This document shows, piece by piece, positions 47,601 through 59,433 of a stretch of DNA of 64,000 bases. This DNA comes from Fallopia convolvulus. Its lineage: Eukaryota > Streptophyta > Magnoliopsida > Caryophyllales > Polygonaceae. The first letter of the stretch is position 1; each line of letters starts with the position of its first letter. The notes beneath the pieces were generated by a model, which saw nothing but the letters and a program-made list of their open reading frames with translations, had not been told where the DNA came from and did no database searches. A program made the translations under genes and the position numbers. The stretch covers positions 15,542,501 through 15,606,500 of the forward strand of contig OZ024724.1 of NCBI GenBank assembly GCA_964016875.1, written 5' to 3'.

Positions 47601-48353
47601 GGTATGGATTCTACAAAAAGTTTTGATACCCCTATCTCTCCTAATACTCGTCTTGATGCTGATCTTAATGGTGTTGATGTTGATCAAACGATGTACCGTG
47701 GAATGATTGGTTCCCTATTGTACCTAACGTACATTCGGCCACATATTATGTTCAGTGTGTGTTTGTGTGCTAGATTCCAGGCTAATCCTAAAGAAACACA
47801 TCTTAAAGAAGTGAAGAGAATACTGCGCTACTTGAAAGGGAACGATGGGTTATGTCTATGGTACCCGAGACACAACTCATTCCAGCTTGTCGGATTCTCG
47901 GATGCAGATTTTGCAGGTCACTTGGTAGATAGGAAGAGCACATCAGGCATGGCCCAATTTCTTGGTCCTTGTTTGGTGTCTTGGGGATCAAAGAAGTAAA
48001 ACTCGGTTGCTCTTTCAACGGCTGAAGCGGAGTATGTCGCAGCAGCTGCTTGTTGTTCCCAGGTATTGTGGTTAAAACAGCAACTGATGGATTTTGGTAT
48101 GTCCCTTGGAACTATTCCTATCTTGTGTGATAATACAAGTGCCATCAATATCTCCAAAAATCATGTCCATCATTCTAGAACAAAACATATAGATATTCGA
48201 CATCATTTCTTAAGAGATAATGTTGAAAAAGGTTTTATCAAGATGGATCATTGTAGGACTAAAAATCAAGTGGCAGATATTTTCACCAAGGCTTTGGACA
48301 GAAAACCCTATGAGCATATGAGGATGTTGCTAGGAATGATTTCCTTGGAGTAA
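44658..48353 (+). pseudogene. Copia gag-pol, 3' part, family 1 (broken)
   Basis: Continuation of the gene cut at 33522. Second gag knuckle CYHCGGGGHVQKDC (44801-44840) is followed by a stop at 45060. The protease motif is LDNGCSCHMTG, where the usual Asp-Ser-Gly is Asp-Asn-Gly. The integrase has HHCC with the last Cys replaced (CEEFVKGK) and the second catalytic Asp replaced by Gly (45964-45966), with a frameshift near 45950 and a stop at 46621. Reverse transcriptase (46818-47700) is well preserved with MDVKTAFLN, ALYGLKQAP and YVDD. RNase H has SDADFAG, a stop at 47997, then STAEAEY and CDNTSAI, ending at 48353. Confidence 0.9.
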
Positions 48354-49641
48354 ACAAGTCCCGGTCCTTTATTCCCTCAGTGCCTGACTGAAAAGGTAAC
48401 ATCTCAAGTAACTACATATCATTTGACAAGTTTTTCTAATGGCTTATATCTTTCCTCTATGCATAGATGTTGTATATATTAGAAATTGTTAAATGTTGCA
48501 TGCTAAAAGGAACTGAAACTAAATTGCTTACATCCAAGATTTCTTTTTAGCCCAAAATAACCAACTTGATCAATTTTATCCCTCACTTCAAGCCGAAATG
48601 ATGGTTGGTTATAAGACTGTCCCTTAGCCTGGTCCACACAAACGTTCCCTATGAACCTCTTTTGATTACCTTTAAACGGGGAATAATTGTGTGGATGTAA
48701 AAAATATTCCAAGCCCTCAAAGAGTTTGAATGGAACATCCCTTGTCCCTTGTCTATTCAAACAGACCTTTTTATCCACTTTTGGTAACGAGGAGGGGAAC
48801 AATGCTCAAAAGGAATGTGAATCCAAAAAGTACTGGGTGAAGAAACAAAAGCTCCAACAGAAAAGGTGTTCTAGAGGTTTAAAAAAACAAAAGGAAGGGA
48901 GGAAAAAGAAAAAGGGAACTTATCAAGTTACTTCTGCAGTTTAGAAAAATCTATGTGTTACTGAAGAGAAGTTTAACTTTCCCTTAGTTATGAGAAATAT
49001 CTCGAGGATGAAGTTCCAAGGTGATTCAAAAGGGAAATATTGCGAAGAAAATTGTTAAGAAGGTTGGTGGAAGTCTTAATGCCAAGATGTTAATCGAGCT
49101 TCAAACGATTTCCTCTCAGCTGAGTACCATCATTGGGTACCTGGCTAAGAGAGACGCTGACACTGTTGCTGCTGATTCCACCTCCTCCGAACCATGATGT
49201 GGACCCTCTCTAGTTCCTTAGCCTATCAATCCCCAGTTTAAAATTTTCTCTTTTCTTGGATGTTAAGACTTTCATGTTTTTATGCGTTCTCTAGGTTGTG
49301 ACCCCTACGTCAATTATCTATAATAATAACTATCTTTTGCTTATGAATGGTTTAAGTTTCAATTGAATTTGTTCATTTGCTCTATGTTTTTGCTTGATGA
49401 TTGTTGATCTTTTGATGATGTCAAAAGGGGGAATTTAGGAAAAATGTTGAGATGCGTTCTATCCAGGAAATACATAGGGAACTTTGGCTAAGGGGGAATA
49501 TGTTGTTAACTCTGATGAGTAGGAGCAACAGTGCATTTGTTAAGGGGGAACCATACATGAATTTTTTTTCTGATCTATATTTCTACTGGTTTCTAGACAT
49601 GCATTTTTGTATAGGTTTGTCATCATCAAAAAGGGGGAAAT
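48354..49641 (+). other. 3' spacer of family-1 copia with ORF3 remnant and multiple polypurine tracts
   Basis: About 1.3 kb between pol and LTR. It contains an open C-terminal ORF remnant at about 49037-49197 (AKKIVKKVGG to STSSEP, then TGA), the counterpart of 7345-7503. It also holds purine-rich tracts near 49425-49445, 49489, 49540 and 49629-49641, the last adjoining the LTR. The remnant suggests this family once carried an env-position ORF like the one in family 2. Confidence 0.6.
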
Positions 49642-50546
49642 TGTTGGAACAATAGTTGTTCCATAGTTTCTCTTAGTTTTGATGATAACAAACTTAGTTG
49701 GTATAACTTGCTTTTACATGTAAGTGTTTCAGGAAAACAGGTACATGGTCACGAGTGACGGAACATCGTGATGAACGATGGAGGGAACGAGTGACAGATT
49801 TAGGAAGCGCGTCTGAGAAGGAACGCGACTTTCTATAAATGGCAAGTTACCATATCTTCTGCGAGCGATCTTCTACGAAGATTCTACAGCTGTAGGCAGT
49901 TGCTTAAGGAGATAAAAGAGAGGATAAGATCAATCTTCACATGATCTTATCTTGGGAAATCCGAGATCATTCGGTTTTGGGAAGAATCGACATGGTTGAG
50001 GATCCGAAATTACAAACAATCTTTTTCCTTATTGTGTGGGATTTGTTAAGTGGAATATCAGCGTAATTAGGCAAGAATTACGTGTGAGATCAGACTTGAC
50101 TTATCTTATAAATAGTTAGGGTTAGCTAGGGTTAAAAGTAGTGGTTGAAGACGAAGAACTTGAGAAGAGAGCTTTTCAAGTGTATGAGTGTGTGGCTTTT
50201 TCCGGTGAAGAATCCACAAGTAAGTCATTAGTTTACTTTCGATTTAGGTTTACGCTTAGAGTTGTAGAAGTCTAGTTGGTTGAACGTCGGTCGGTGTCGT
50301 AGTTACCAGGGAACTTTGGTTGGTGCCTTAGTTACTTGACTTGCCTTGTAATCGTTGAAACTTAATAAAAGTATTCTATTGAAAATCCTCTGAGAAGGAG
50401 TCTCAGGGGTAGAGGTTTTTCTTTCTACGACTTGTTGGTCGGACAGAAGGTTTCCTCTATAAATTCTGTGTTATTACTGTTTATTTCCGCTGCCCAGGGA
50501 ACCTTACTAGTTCCCTGTATTATTACTAACGCGTCACGATCCAACA
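49642..50546 (+). repeat. Family-1 copia 3' LTR
   Basis: 905 bp, the same length and termini as 31032-31936, preceded by AAAAAGGGGGAAAT and followed by ATACT, the near-match of the left flank GTACT. Confidence 0.93.
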
Positions 50547-51216
50547 ATACTGATGCGGTTTTAGGCTAACTTTAGGGAGGCCCAACATCCTACATCTTAT
50601 ATATTGTACTAAGTATTATAGTACGTAATATGGTTGATAAAGCTAGTTTAAAAGCTATGGGGAACAAAATGCAGCCATGCATGTGAAACAGGATTAATTA
50701 CCGACCTAAAAAGTGAAAAAGGGAATGGGAGGATAAACAGCAACCCAGAAAGAGATACCTCCGAAAGCAACTCGGTCTGCCTAGTTGCACCCCCAAACAA
50801 ACAGACGTAATCTTCCCAAATTTCATATTCATACTTTGTACTGTTTCTTGACAGAGATATTGCAGCACCAGACAAACAACATAATTAATATAAATAGGGG
50901 TCCAATTTAGTAAATGCATGTTAAAAATAAAAACGTACAATTGAATTTATGTTTTCACTAATTTAGCATTCCCATCTGCAAATTAAACAGTTTGCAGATT
51001 AATTTAATTTATACTACAATTTTTTATAAAAACACGTTAGCTAGCTATTCTATGGGATTATCATATCTTAATTTGTTGTTTGCGAAAGCTTCCCAATAAA
51101 CAAAATGTCGAATTATGATTTGTCATGTTTTTTAAGCATTTCCTGGGGCCCAAAAAAGCATTGCAATCACCAGGCCCTTTTGTTTTCTGAGATATATGCA
51201 TGTACCTTGATGTTGA
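50547..51216. other. Intergenic DNA, nothing recognised
   Basis: AT-rich sequence outside the retrotransposon cluster. Short open frames on either strand have no recognisable protein features. Confidence 0.5.
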
Positions 51217-51795
51217 TACGCTGTAATCGAATCGAGTCGAGCCGAGTTTTGAGTTGTTTAAGTTTGATTCCGTTAAAAATAGACGAGTTTGAGTTCAAAT
51301 GCGAGCTTGGTTCGAGCTTAAATTATTATTTGAGTTTCGTTCATTTAAATGTTCACCGAACTCGAGCTTCCTCGCGAACCTCTTATTTAATTTCTTAGAT
51401 ATAAAAATTCGTGAATAACTCGTTTACTTGATCAATTATACAAGCAAATGAAACTAAAATTAACTACGCGGTTTGAGAAACACCACCAAAACTATGTAAT
51501 TTAACATAAATGTTATATTGTATATAATATATATATATATATTATAGGTTATTCATTAACATGTAATCTAGTTTTTTATGAGTGTATAATCGAGCTTGCT
51601 CATGAGCATAAAATCGAGTTTGCTCATGAGCAAACGAGCCGAGTTATCTTGTACTCAAGCTCAGTTCATTTATCTTTCGAGCCATAAAGTTGTGATCAAG
51701 CTCGGTTCGTTTACAAACCGAGCCGAACACGAATAAAATTTAACCGAGTCGAACACCGAATTTCTCATGAACGGCTCGGTTCATTTACAACCCTG
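51217..51795. mobile_element. Probable hAT-type MITE rich in CGAGC/GCTCG repeats
   Basis: About 580 bp with degenerate inverted ends: TGTAA..GAA.CGAGCCG on the left, and its complement followed by CCCTG on the right. Many CGAGC/GCTCG/GAGCCGAG repeats lie inside. The flanks GATGTTGA and GGTGTGGA agree at 6 of 8 positions, as expected for an old 8-bp hAT duplication. No coding capacity. Confidence 0.5.
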
Positions 51796-51803
51796 GGTGT
51801 GGA

Positions 51804-52735
51804 TTCCTATATTTTTCCTGCCTTTTTATTTCTATAAAATATTGGCCTAAAACATACACGATTTTACAAATTTATCATCTAAACATTTCACCTTTATGTT
51901 TTTAACTGATTGAACACCTGATCTAATATTTTACGTCTTATTAAACACTTGTTTGATGTGGTAAAATGCGAACATTTTAATCTATTCTGAGCGAGTGAGG
52001 GATGCTAATAAGGGATTTTTTTTTAGTTTTCCTTCCCTTGAATGTGAATATAGGGTTTTGACTCAGCTATCAAATTTCTCCAAATTCTATTGTAATCGTC
52101 TTTAGTCTTCTTCGGTCGGCCTGCTCGAAACGACTGCCTCGATGAGTCGCTCTTCCCTCTCCTGCACTCCCAAATCTCTTACTCCACCGTACCCCTTCCT
52201 CTTCCAAATAATTGTTCATAAAAAAACTAATTTTATAAGTATTAATAAACGCAAAATTTTGATTAGATAATTAAAAAAAAATTGTATATGCCACAAAAAT
52301 ACAAGCAATTAGTATAAATAAATGTCCATATCTTGTACGGGTTTGGTTAACTATAACTAATTTATTATTTATTCTAGATCATGTTTTTTATTTATTTTTA
52401 ATTTTTCTGTGAATATAAATAAAAAGTATCAATTATTTTAGTGTGAAATTTAATATTTTATTTTTCCTTTACTAAAAGAAAATAAATTAATATAACAATT
52501 TTCTAAGTTGTATGTATATATTTAAAATAAAAATCTATACATATATGATCAAAAAAGGTTTAATATAACTTATATAATTTTGTTTCTTGATAATATGGGA
52601 TTTTAATATATTAATTAAGAAAATATGTAGATAATCAAGATTGACTGAGATAAGAATGAATCTAAAATTTACTTATTATTTTTTTTAACAAACTTCAAAA
52701 ATAAAAATAGAGATAGAGATAGAAATTTTTTCTAT
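51804..52735. other. AT-rich intergenic DNA, nothing recognised
   Basis: Very AT-rich with long A/T runs. A pyrimidine-rich stretch at 52050-52200 contains no convincing coding sequence. Confidence 0.5.
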
Positions 52736-52744
52736 TAAAATTAT

Positions 52745-53279
52745 GGAAAAATTACTCAAAATAATACCAACTTTTACCTATTTATTCAAAATAATACGAA
52801 CTTTTAAATTGACTAAAAATAATATCAACTTTCATTATATTAACTAAAAATAATACTAACTTTTATTGTATTAACTAAAAATAGTATAACGGTGTTTTTT
52901 GTGAAAATTTTGGCAAAATATGTGATGTGGCCATTGAAATATGTTGGTTGGTAATTAATAATACCAAGTTTTGTTGATGCCACAAGGTGAAATGATAGTT
53001 TATATAATGTAAATCGATAATATTATATGCGAAATGGTAATTTATATAATGATTGAGAGTAATAATCACATCAAAATCTTAGCCATCGATATTTTTTAAT
53101 GTTATAGACAACAAATTTTGATAGACAAATCATATGTTTTGCCGAAATCTCCACCGAAAATGTTTTTGTACTGTTTTTGGTTAATACAATGAAAGTTGAT
53201 GTTATTTTTTATTAATTTAAAAGTTCGTATTATTTTGAGTCAATAGGTAAAAGTTGGTATTATTTTGAGTAATTTTTCC
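52745..53279. mobile_element. Mutator-like MITE with perfect 9-bp target duplication
   Basis: 535 bp. The ends are long inverted repeats (about 100-120 bp, starting GGAAAAATTACTCAAAATAA), each made of shorter ATAATAC-AACTTTTA units. The flanks are identical TAAAATTAT (52736-52744 and 53280-53288), the 9-bp duplication typical of Mutator-like elements. No transposase is encoded. Confidence 0.8.
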
Positions 53280-53288
53280 TAAAATTAT

Positions 53289-55733
53289 TATTAAATTAAT
53301 TGTTTAGATTTTTTATGATGTGGTGCCACGTGGCCGAATTGAATATAAAGGTGACACATAAGTGAGACGGATTTGAGGCCGACATTGTTAGTAATAAACA
53401 AAAATTGAACAAAACGAACGAGGTACCCTAGACGGAATATAGGACCTTTGAGGATCAAAAACAACTTCTTTAAAGCTGAAATTGTGTCGTGGTATGTGAG
53501 TTGATGAAGCTATTTCGCCATCGGTACGATGCAAGTCAGAGTCGGCGCCGCCCCCAAGGATCACACAAGACTTCTGATAGCTTGCAATTGCCAAAGAAAG
53601 TTAGGAATCAACCAGAAAATGCTCGACATATGTCAAAAGGACAAAAGCCCGTCAACAAAAGAGGCCCAAAAGAAAAAGCATTTTTATATTTTTAATATAA
53701 GCGAAATGAATATGGGGTTGACATATATCAAAAAGTCTCTTCTTTATAAATCACATGCACCCATTCCAAACCTAGACTCTTTACATCATTTCAAATGCTC
53801 TGCTCATCATACGACGTACACTTGGAATAAACAATCAATTCAAATGCCCCTCTTCATCATACACTTGGAATAAACTTTTTGCACCACATTATTGTAATCA
53901 TGATGATTCATATTGTTGCCGTCTTACAAAACGGCTTCCGAATATATACATGCATATGCCTAGCTAGTCAATTATTCAAACTAAATGAAGGAAAAGTATA
54001 GTCTCTTTTTCTCACTTGATCGAACGAAGTAGAGAGAGAGAGAGATTTATTAAAGCACATATATCGAACTTAACAATCAATTTAATTATGTGATTGTTGC
54101 AAAAGCGAAAAATAAAGTTTGATCGAGTTATACGGATCTAGTGAAGATCGATCATTTGAGCTGAATATTTGGTCCAAAAATTATGAAGGGTGGGGACCAA
54201 TGTAAAATTAAAGTTTGACCCAATTAAGATTGTGAATGAAAAAGCAAGGGGGCCCTAAAGAGTAAAGAATGGCCGACACCTTACCTTACCTGTTACCTTA
54301 CCTTACCAACTGCTTAATCTTCTCTACTAGTACTAGTACAGTAGTACTTGACTACTTGTCCTCCTGCCACAGTGCCATAGTGCCATGCTCTCATGCTCCT
54401 CGCTTTCACAATCGATCTACTACGTCTTCGATCGAAGCAGTGGGGTATATTTTTACTTTTACAGTTTTACCCCACCTGTTGAATTTCACTCTGCGCAGGA
54501 CTTACCACCACTGCTTCGAATTCGATCCCATGCATAATGCATCCACATTTCTCCGATTTTCTTTTACCCTATTGGATTAAAACCTGGCCTGTATTTTTGA
54601 ATCAGGGTACGTACTCCTTTTACTTAATTTATCCTTAATTGTGTCAGAATGAGGAAAAGGGCGGGTAAGACGACAGAATTCTTCTAACTTTTTTAGCCTT
54701 TTCACTTCCTTCGGATTTTGGAAGTGTATGTTTTGTTTCATCTCCTACGCTACGTACCAACACTTTGTATCGTGAATTTGGATATATGTATTGCGAAAGC
54801 TAGGGCACGGTCGAGCTTTAGACTCCCATGTGTACTAGCGTCTTTATACGTGTTAGATTTAGGGATATAATGTCGAGTTTGGATTATATACATAGCTTAA
54901 ATTAGAGTTTGAATAATGTGGGAGAGTTAGGAAATGAAGAAAAAACACATGGAGTGATAAATGGTAAATAATCTGATGTGAATTTGTTTTTGTTTTTTTT
55001 TATCTTTTCTAGATGACCAACATTGCACGTCATATTTAACAAATACATCTAGGTATCTAAATAGTACACTTGTACTTTTAATGCTTAATATGCATTTTTG
55101 GTGCTTGGATGTATTTTGCTAGCTCGTGTGATTTCCATCTTCTGGATCCAACGGTCAGCTAGCGTAAGTCCCTATTATAATTTATAAACTCTAAGAACTA
55201 TATGCACTTGATCCTTACTCTAAAGGTTGTATTTTTTTAATCAAATTAGGTTTTTATTCACTTCTCCATAAAATAAGTAAAAAAATTACCCTAGCCAAAA
55301 TTTCTCCAACAAATGATTCTATAGCCTTTTTTATGAAGGAAAACTATAATCTTGCAGTTCATTTTGTTAATGGTACATAAGATATATAGGTAGTGCCAAA
55401 TTGTTGGAGACGGTTGTTGATATTTCTTTGAAGCCCATATATAATTGGGCCGAAGCTACCTTTCATGTTCAGGAGAAGCCCAATACCTTGAGCCCATTTA
55501 TTGAAATTTTGAAATTGTAACCAGCAGTCCATGGGAAGAAAAAGAAATCCATCCTAAGCAGAGCAACCCATTTTACATTGAAATTTCCAAATTCAATTGA
55601 ATTGGCTTCCTGAGTGATTGATCTCTTTTATTTCACTCTTGTCTCTTTAATTTGGCAATGAATGAATCCGATCCTTCTTTCAGGAATTCACTGTTGAAAC
55701 GCGTATCACACACGCTTAGTCATGGCCAAAGGT
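53289..55733. other. Intergenic DNA, nothing recognised
   Basis: AT-rich with a few GC-richer patches (54270-54600, simple CCTTA repeats at 54283-54306). Two GGGCC/AAGCCCA-type motifs near 55430-55500 resemble plant promoter elements, but no gene follows: a short open frame at 55658 runs straight into the GC-rich repeat at 55734. Confidence 0.45.
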
Positions 55734-55880
55734 GCGGGCCGGCCCGGCCCGCACCAGCCCAGCCCGCCCATCTGGGCCAAATTGGCACGGCCCGGCCAGC
55801 CCGCGGGCCAACCGGGCCAAACCCGCCCGGGCCATGGGCCGGGCCTGGGTTGGAGAATTGTGGCCCGGTCCGGTCGGGCC
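55734..55880. repeat. GC-rich GGCCCGGCCC tract
   Basis: About 150 bases of interrupted GGCCCGG/GGGCCGGCC units with alternating orientation in strongly AT-rich surroundings. Such tracts are common in non-autonomous plant DNA transposons, but no clear ends were found. The open frame here is an artefact of the repeat (Ala/Pro/Arg-rich). Confidence 0.6.
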
Positions 55881-55887
55881 CGGATCA

Positions 55888-55942
55888 GGCTATAGGCTAT
55901 AGCCTATAGCGTGTCACACGCTATAGGCTATAGGCTATAGCC
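55888..55942. repeat. Near-perfect palindrome of CTATAGGC units
   Basis: Two 25-26-bp arms (to 55913 and from 55917) pair with one mismatch around a 3-base loop TCA. Each arm consists of overlapping GGCTATAG/CTATAGCC units, with more units to 55956. It could extrude as a cruciform and directly adjoins the GC-rich tract. Confidence 0.8.
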
Positions 55943-55956
55943 TATATAGCCTATAG

Positions 55957-57476
55957 GGGGTTTTACTACTGTCTGTTAAATCTGCCAAATTAACTTCCAT
56001 ATATAGTTATTAGGAGACAGCATTGACAAACTAATCTCATCTGCATAAATCATTATATATCCTTCATGTTTTCACAATTCCTAAAACCAGGAAAAGGATG
56101 AAGAAATATGTCTCAGTCTTTGTGTTTAAGTAAACACATATTCAGGGAAAGGATTGAAATGCACACATTTATGTTCTGTTTACAACATCAATTTATATAC
56201 TAGTACACATATACATGTGACTGTTAAATAACTAACTAAATGAGAGTTACTTAACTAACATAGGCGTCAAATGCCTATTCTGACTTGACTAGAGACACAT
56301 GGCTACAACTAACTTTAACTATCTGTATATAACAGTAATTAACATAATAACATATTCATAAACTAAGTTTAAACCTAACAAAGGATTATTTCCTGCTTAG
56401 CTGGGTTTAACAATTAGCATACAAGTAAGTACCTGCAAGTAAGAGCTAGGATCCAAGAATGCAGAGTATTTCTACATCTTTTTTACCCTAGTTGTTACCT
56501 GCACAACTGCACTGCAAATATTATTGGATTTATTGGCAACCCAAAATTACAAAGCTTCTATATATTGTCCTCACTCATCACTCATCACAAGGGGGGTCCC
56601 ACTCCCCCCAGGGGCGTGATTGGTCTATTCAATTTGTGACCCCAGAAGATTGCAGGTTAGCTCTTACTGTCCATGCTTCTCAAAATAAAAATAAAAAAAC
56701 AAGATGAAGATGAAATTAATAATTGAAGGTAGAGAGTTAGGTGAACTCATTCATGCTCCCCATTTTTCTTTTCACTTTTAAGGACATTGAGTGGAATAGG
56801 AGCTGAGCTGAGGAATCAATTCCATTCCTTTCCTTTCTTTCATCAAGGATCTTTTTTGGATTTCTTGAACCAAAACAAAAAGGTAATAATTTCTACAACT
56901 ATAGAATAATAATGCAGAATTTAGCTAATATCGTGGTCAAACACAAACCTTCAACCCAATGTTTTTTGTGCTATGTTTTTAAATTTCCGCTTTTCAAACA
57001 ACATGCTCTCTTTTTTAATTTTAATTGGAACTATCTTTGGTGGTAAACTTCCAGTTTATCAACTAGTCGTTAAAGCTCATGAAACAAGTAAATTGGTTTG
57101 CGTCTACGGGCTCGATCCAATGAAAGGAGGAATGATGAGACCTGATTTTTCATCCAAATGAAAAGACGGAGGCAGCTACCGAACACACAACCTCTTTTAT
57201 CTTACAATTTTACAACTCTCTTTTTAAACACCTTCAATTGATTACTATGTTATTTCTTTGAGATTCTAATCCATTATAAATTTCTTGGTAATTCCTTACT
57301 ATACGGGGGCAGGCAGCATTAAGGATTTTCCTAGTCTAGTTATTATAATGTAAAATTTTCCTTTCAAGCTAGGATGTACAGTTGTACAGTTTTTTTTTTC
57401 AAAAATAAAATTACCATTCTTTTTGAGAAAATTTTTCCTGTCATTGTGGTGAAAAATTTTCTATAAAAAAAGGCTT
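55957..57476. other. Intergenic DNA, nothing recognised
   Basis: AT-rich. Short open frames near 56490-56700 and 56970-57160 show no known domain or typical gene structure. Confidence 0.45.
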
Positions 57477-57540
57477 TTTTATTATCAACCAATGAAGCAT
57501 CATATATACAGGGATGATGCTTCATTGGTTGATAATAAAA
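57477..57540. repeat. Perfect 27-bp hairpin
   Basis: 57477-57503 and 57514-57540 are exact reverse complements around a 10-base loop. A-rich left and T-rich right flanks extend the pairing imperfectly by several more base pairs. Possible tiny foldback transposon or small-RNA precursor. Confidence 0.82.
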
Positions 57541-58030
57541 GTAGTTTTTTTAATCTGAAATAATGGAGTATATAGTTATATACCGAGTATATATGAGAAA
57601 GTACATTTGATTGAGGGAATTGTATAGAAATCCGGTTCAGGAGTGGCCCCACGGACGATCTCTACTGGTGCCTTCTTGCTTTCGGCGCCCGCCCGCTCAC
57701 ATGGCATGAGGCGCGCGCCGCTACTACTCGAAAGCGATTTTCCGAGTCTCAGGGGGTGATATCCACGAATACAAAAACAATATGATACTCTTATTAAACA
57801 TATAATTATAAAAAAAATCCTCTAATGTAGCCGTATTAAAAGAAACTCTATTTTAGTTTATATATATTATTACTAGTGTAAGGGTCCGTACCTTGTACGG
57901 ATATTTTTACATATAAATAAAATAAATAAAAAGTTAAATAATAGAAAATTTTGAATTATGGATTTTTTTCTTAGAAAATATAGATTCAAAACTAATACTT
58001 ATTAACGTTTATGGTTTAATTGAAAAAGTT
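57541..58030. other. Intergenic DNA with a GC-rich patch
   Basis: 57630-57760 is unusually GC-rich (GGCGCCCGCCCGC) in AT-rich DNA. It has no identifiable frame, tRNA fold or transposon end. The rest is AT-rich. Confidence 0.4.
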
Positions 58031-58690
58031 TATATCAACCGGCTGCTCTTAAGTCCGAATGTGTGATGTAGAAATCATCTCATTTTAGATTTGGTCACAT
58101 ATAAAATGGCAGTCAATCTCGATATGTTTCGTGCACTCTTGAAAAACAGGATTGGCGGCAATATGCAAGGCGACCTAACAGTCCAAATGAGACCTATAGG
58201 AGAAGTATGATTAACACCAAGTGACCGAATTAGAGATTTTAACCATAGAAGCTCAGCACATGTAGAGGTCATACTGATATTTGGCTTCAACCGAAGAACG
58301 GGGAACTGTATGTCGCTTCTTGGTCTTCCAAGAAATGGGAGATTCATATAAAGAGAAAAAAACTCCGGTAATGGAGCAACATGAAAGTGGACACGTTGCC
58401 CAATCAATCACAATAAGCTAAAATCTATAATGAACTAGAAGTTGATAGAAGAAGTCCTTGTCCCGGATGACTCTTAAGATAACGTAAGACACGAAAAGCA
58501 GCGTGACAATGATCTATCTTTGGAGCTTGAAGAAAATGTGCTAAAGTGTGGACTGTGAAGCTAATCTCGGGGGGGAGTAATAGTCAAGTATATGAGTCGG
58601 CCAACCAGACGCCGGAAATAGTTAGGCTGATCAAGCAGATTGTTGTCAAAAGTAGCCAAAGTATGATTCTGGTCCATAAAAAAATCACAT
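58031..58690 (-). pseudogene. Copia RT/RNase H remnant
   Basis: Minus-strand reading in shifting frames shows the end of a copia reverse transcriptase and RNase H: a YFRRLVGRLIYLTITPPEI-like segment (near 58600), VLRYLKSHPGQGLLLS (near 58460), a degraded RSSAEAKY motif and ELLWLKSLIRSLGVNH (near 58230). At least three frameshifts are needed. It belongs to a different copia lineage from the Sirevirus-like elements here (RYLKSHPGQG instead of RYLKG..GLCLWYP). No LTR of its own is evident. Confidence 0.7.
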
Positions 58691-58728
58691 GGGTGTTTTT
58701 TTGGACAAAAATTTGATTAACAAATCTC

Positions 58729-59169
58729 TGTCATGAATTGGGGCACGATCGAATTGAAAGGAAAACAAAAACCACGAGAAAGTAAGAATTCTTCTGATGT
58801 CGAGGGCTAAAGCTCTCTCTTTTGATTATTATTTTGATTACAAGCATCCGTACATACAGAATCGCAAAGTTCTACCTATAGACCCCCTTGCTTCAACGGT
58901 TCCTTCCCGTATCCCATGATTTCCGAATTTATAGGGCATATCCCTTAACTACTATCCACTTCCAGCATATATCGGAGGTGAAAAACGCCATAGTCGTTAT
59001 CTTCTGAACGCGCTCCTCTTCTTCGTGACGGAAGCTTTCTTCCTTCTCATGGACGAATGATGACTTCCCTTCATTCTTGGATCCTTTTGCGATCACACCA
59101 ACCGGTGACTTCCCTGTCTATTTGTGGGCTTGGCTTACTAAATGGGCAGATGGGATTTTGGGCCTAACA
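58729..59169 (-). repeat. LTR-like block (minus strand), possibly Tat 3' LTR
   Basis: On the minus strand a segment starts TGTTAGGCCC right after the purine-rich GGATTTGGGGGTAT (59170-59183). It ends near 58729 in ...CATGACA, with a polyadenylation-like AATAATAATC region before the end. No second LTR, primer site or target duplication is visible, so the boundaries are tentative. Confidence 0.4.
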
Positions 59170-59433
59170 ATACCCCCAAATCCTGATCCAAATCTTTTTA
59201 GGCGGGATTTGGATCGGATTTAACGCGTGAGCTACAAGCAGCGTGTGACACGCGGCTTAACCCCGTCCGTTCGACTCTTCTCGGGAGCATGAAGAGTCAC
59301 ATCGCTTCAGGCTTTAAATGCTCAAGCCCAGACCTCTTCGGAGATACACGCTGATTCCTTCCTGCTTTTTTGCCTCATCGTTTTCTTGCTTCTATTTCCA
59401 GTTTTTACCCTATTTCTTTGCTACCCTTTCTCC
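59170..59433 (+). promoter_or_regulatory. Putative promoter and leader of the Transposase_28-like gene
   Basis: Non-coding stretch ending in a pyrimidine-rich leader (59350-59430) before an ATG in good context (CCATGGCC). A weak TTAAAT box lies near 59313. Inferred from composition only. Confidence 0.3.

Larger units (their letters stand above)
31032..50546 (+). mobile_element. Sirevirus-like copia element, family 1, full length (split by Athila insertion)
   Basis: Matching 905-bp LTRs at 31032-31936 and 49642-50546 enclose gag-pol and a 3' spacer. Without the Athila insertion and its duplicated GGTAT the element would be about 8.4 kb. The flanks are GTACT (31027-31031) and ATACT (50547-50551), a 5-bp target duplication with one change. 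By eye the two LTRs differ at about 30 positions, roughly 3%. Confidence 0.92.

Noticed and set aside
50648..50940. Minus-strand ORFs with hydrophobic stretches
   Set aside because: Short, overlapping in two frames and in AT-rich DNA, with no recognisable protein.
54269..54580. Possible small gene starting MADTLPYLLPYL
   Set aside because: It is built on CCTTA simple repeats, without a domain, codon pattern or supporting gene structure.
55658..55909. Ala/Pro/Gly-rich protein
   Set aside because: It is a translation of the GGCCC repeat tract.
57630..57760. GC-rich patch as a tRNA or other RNA gene
   Set aside because: No cloverleaf or conserved A/B boxes could be found.
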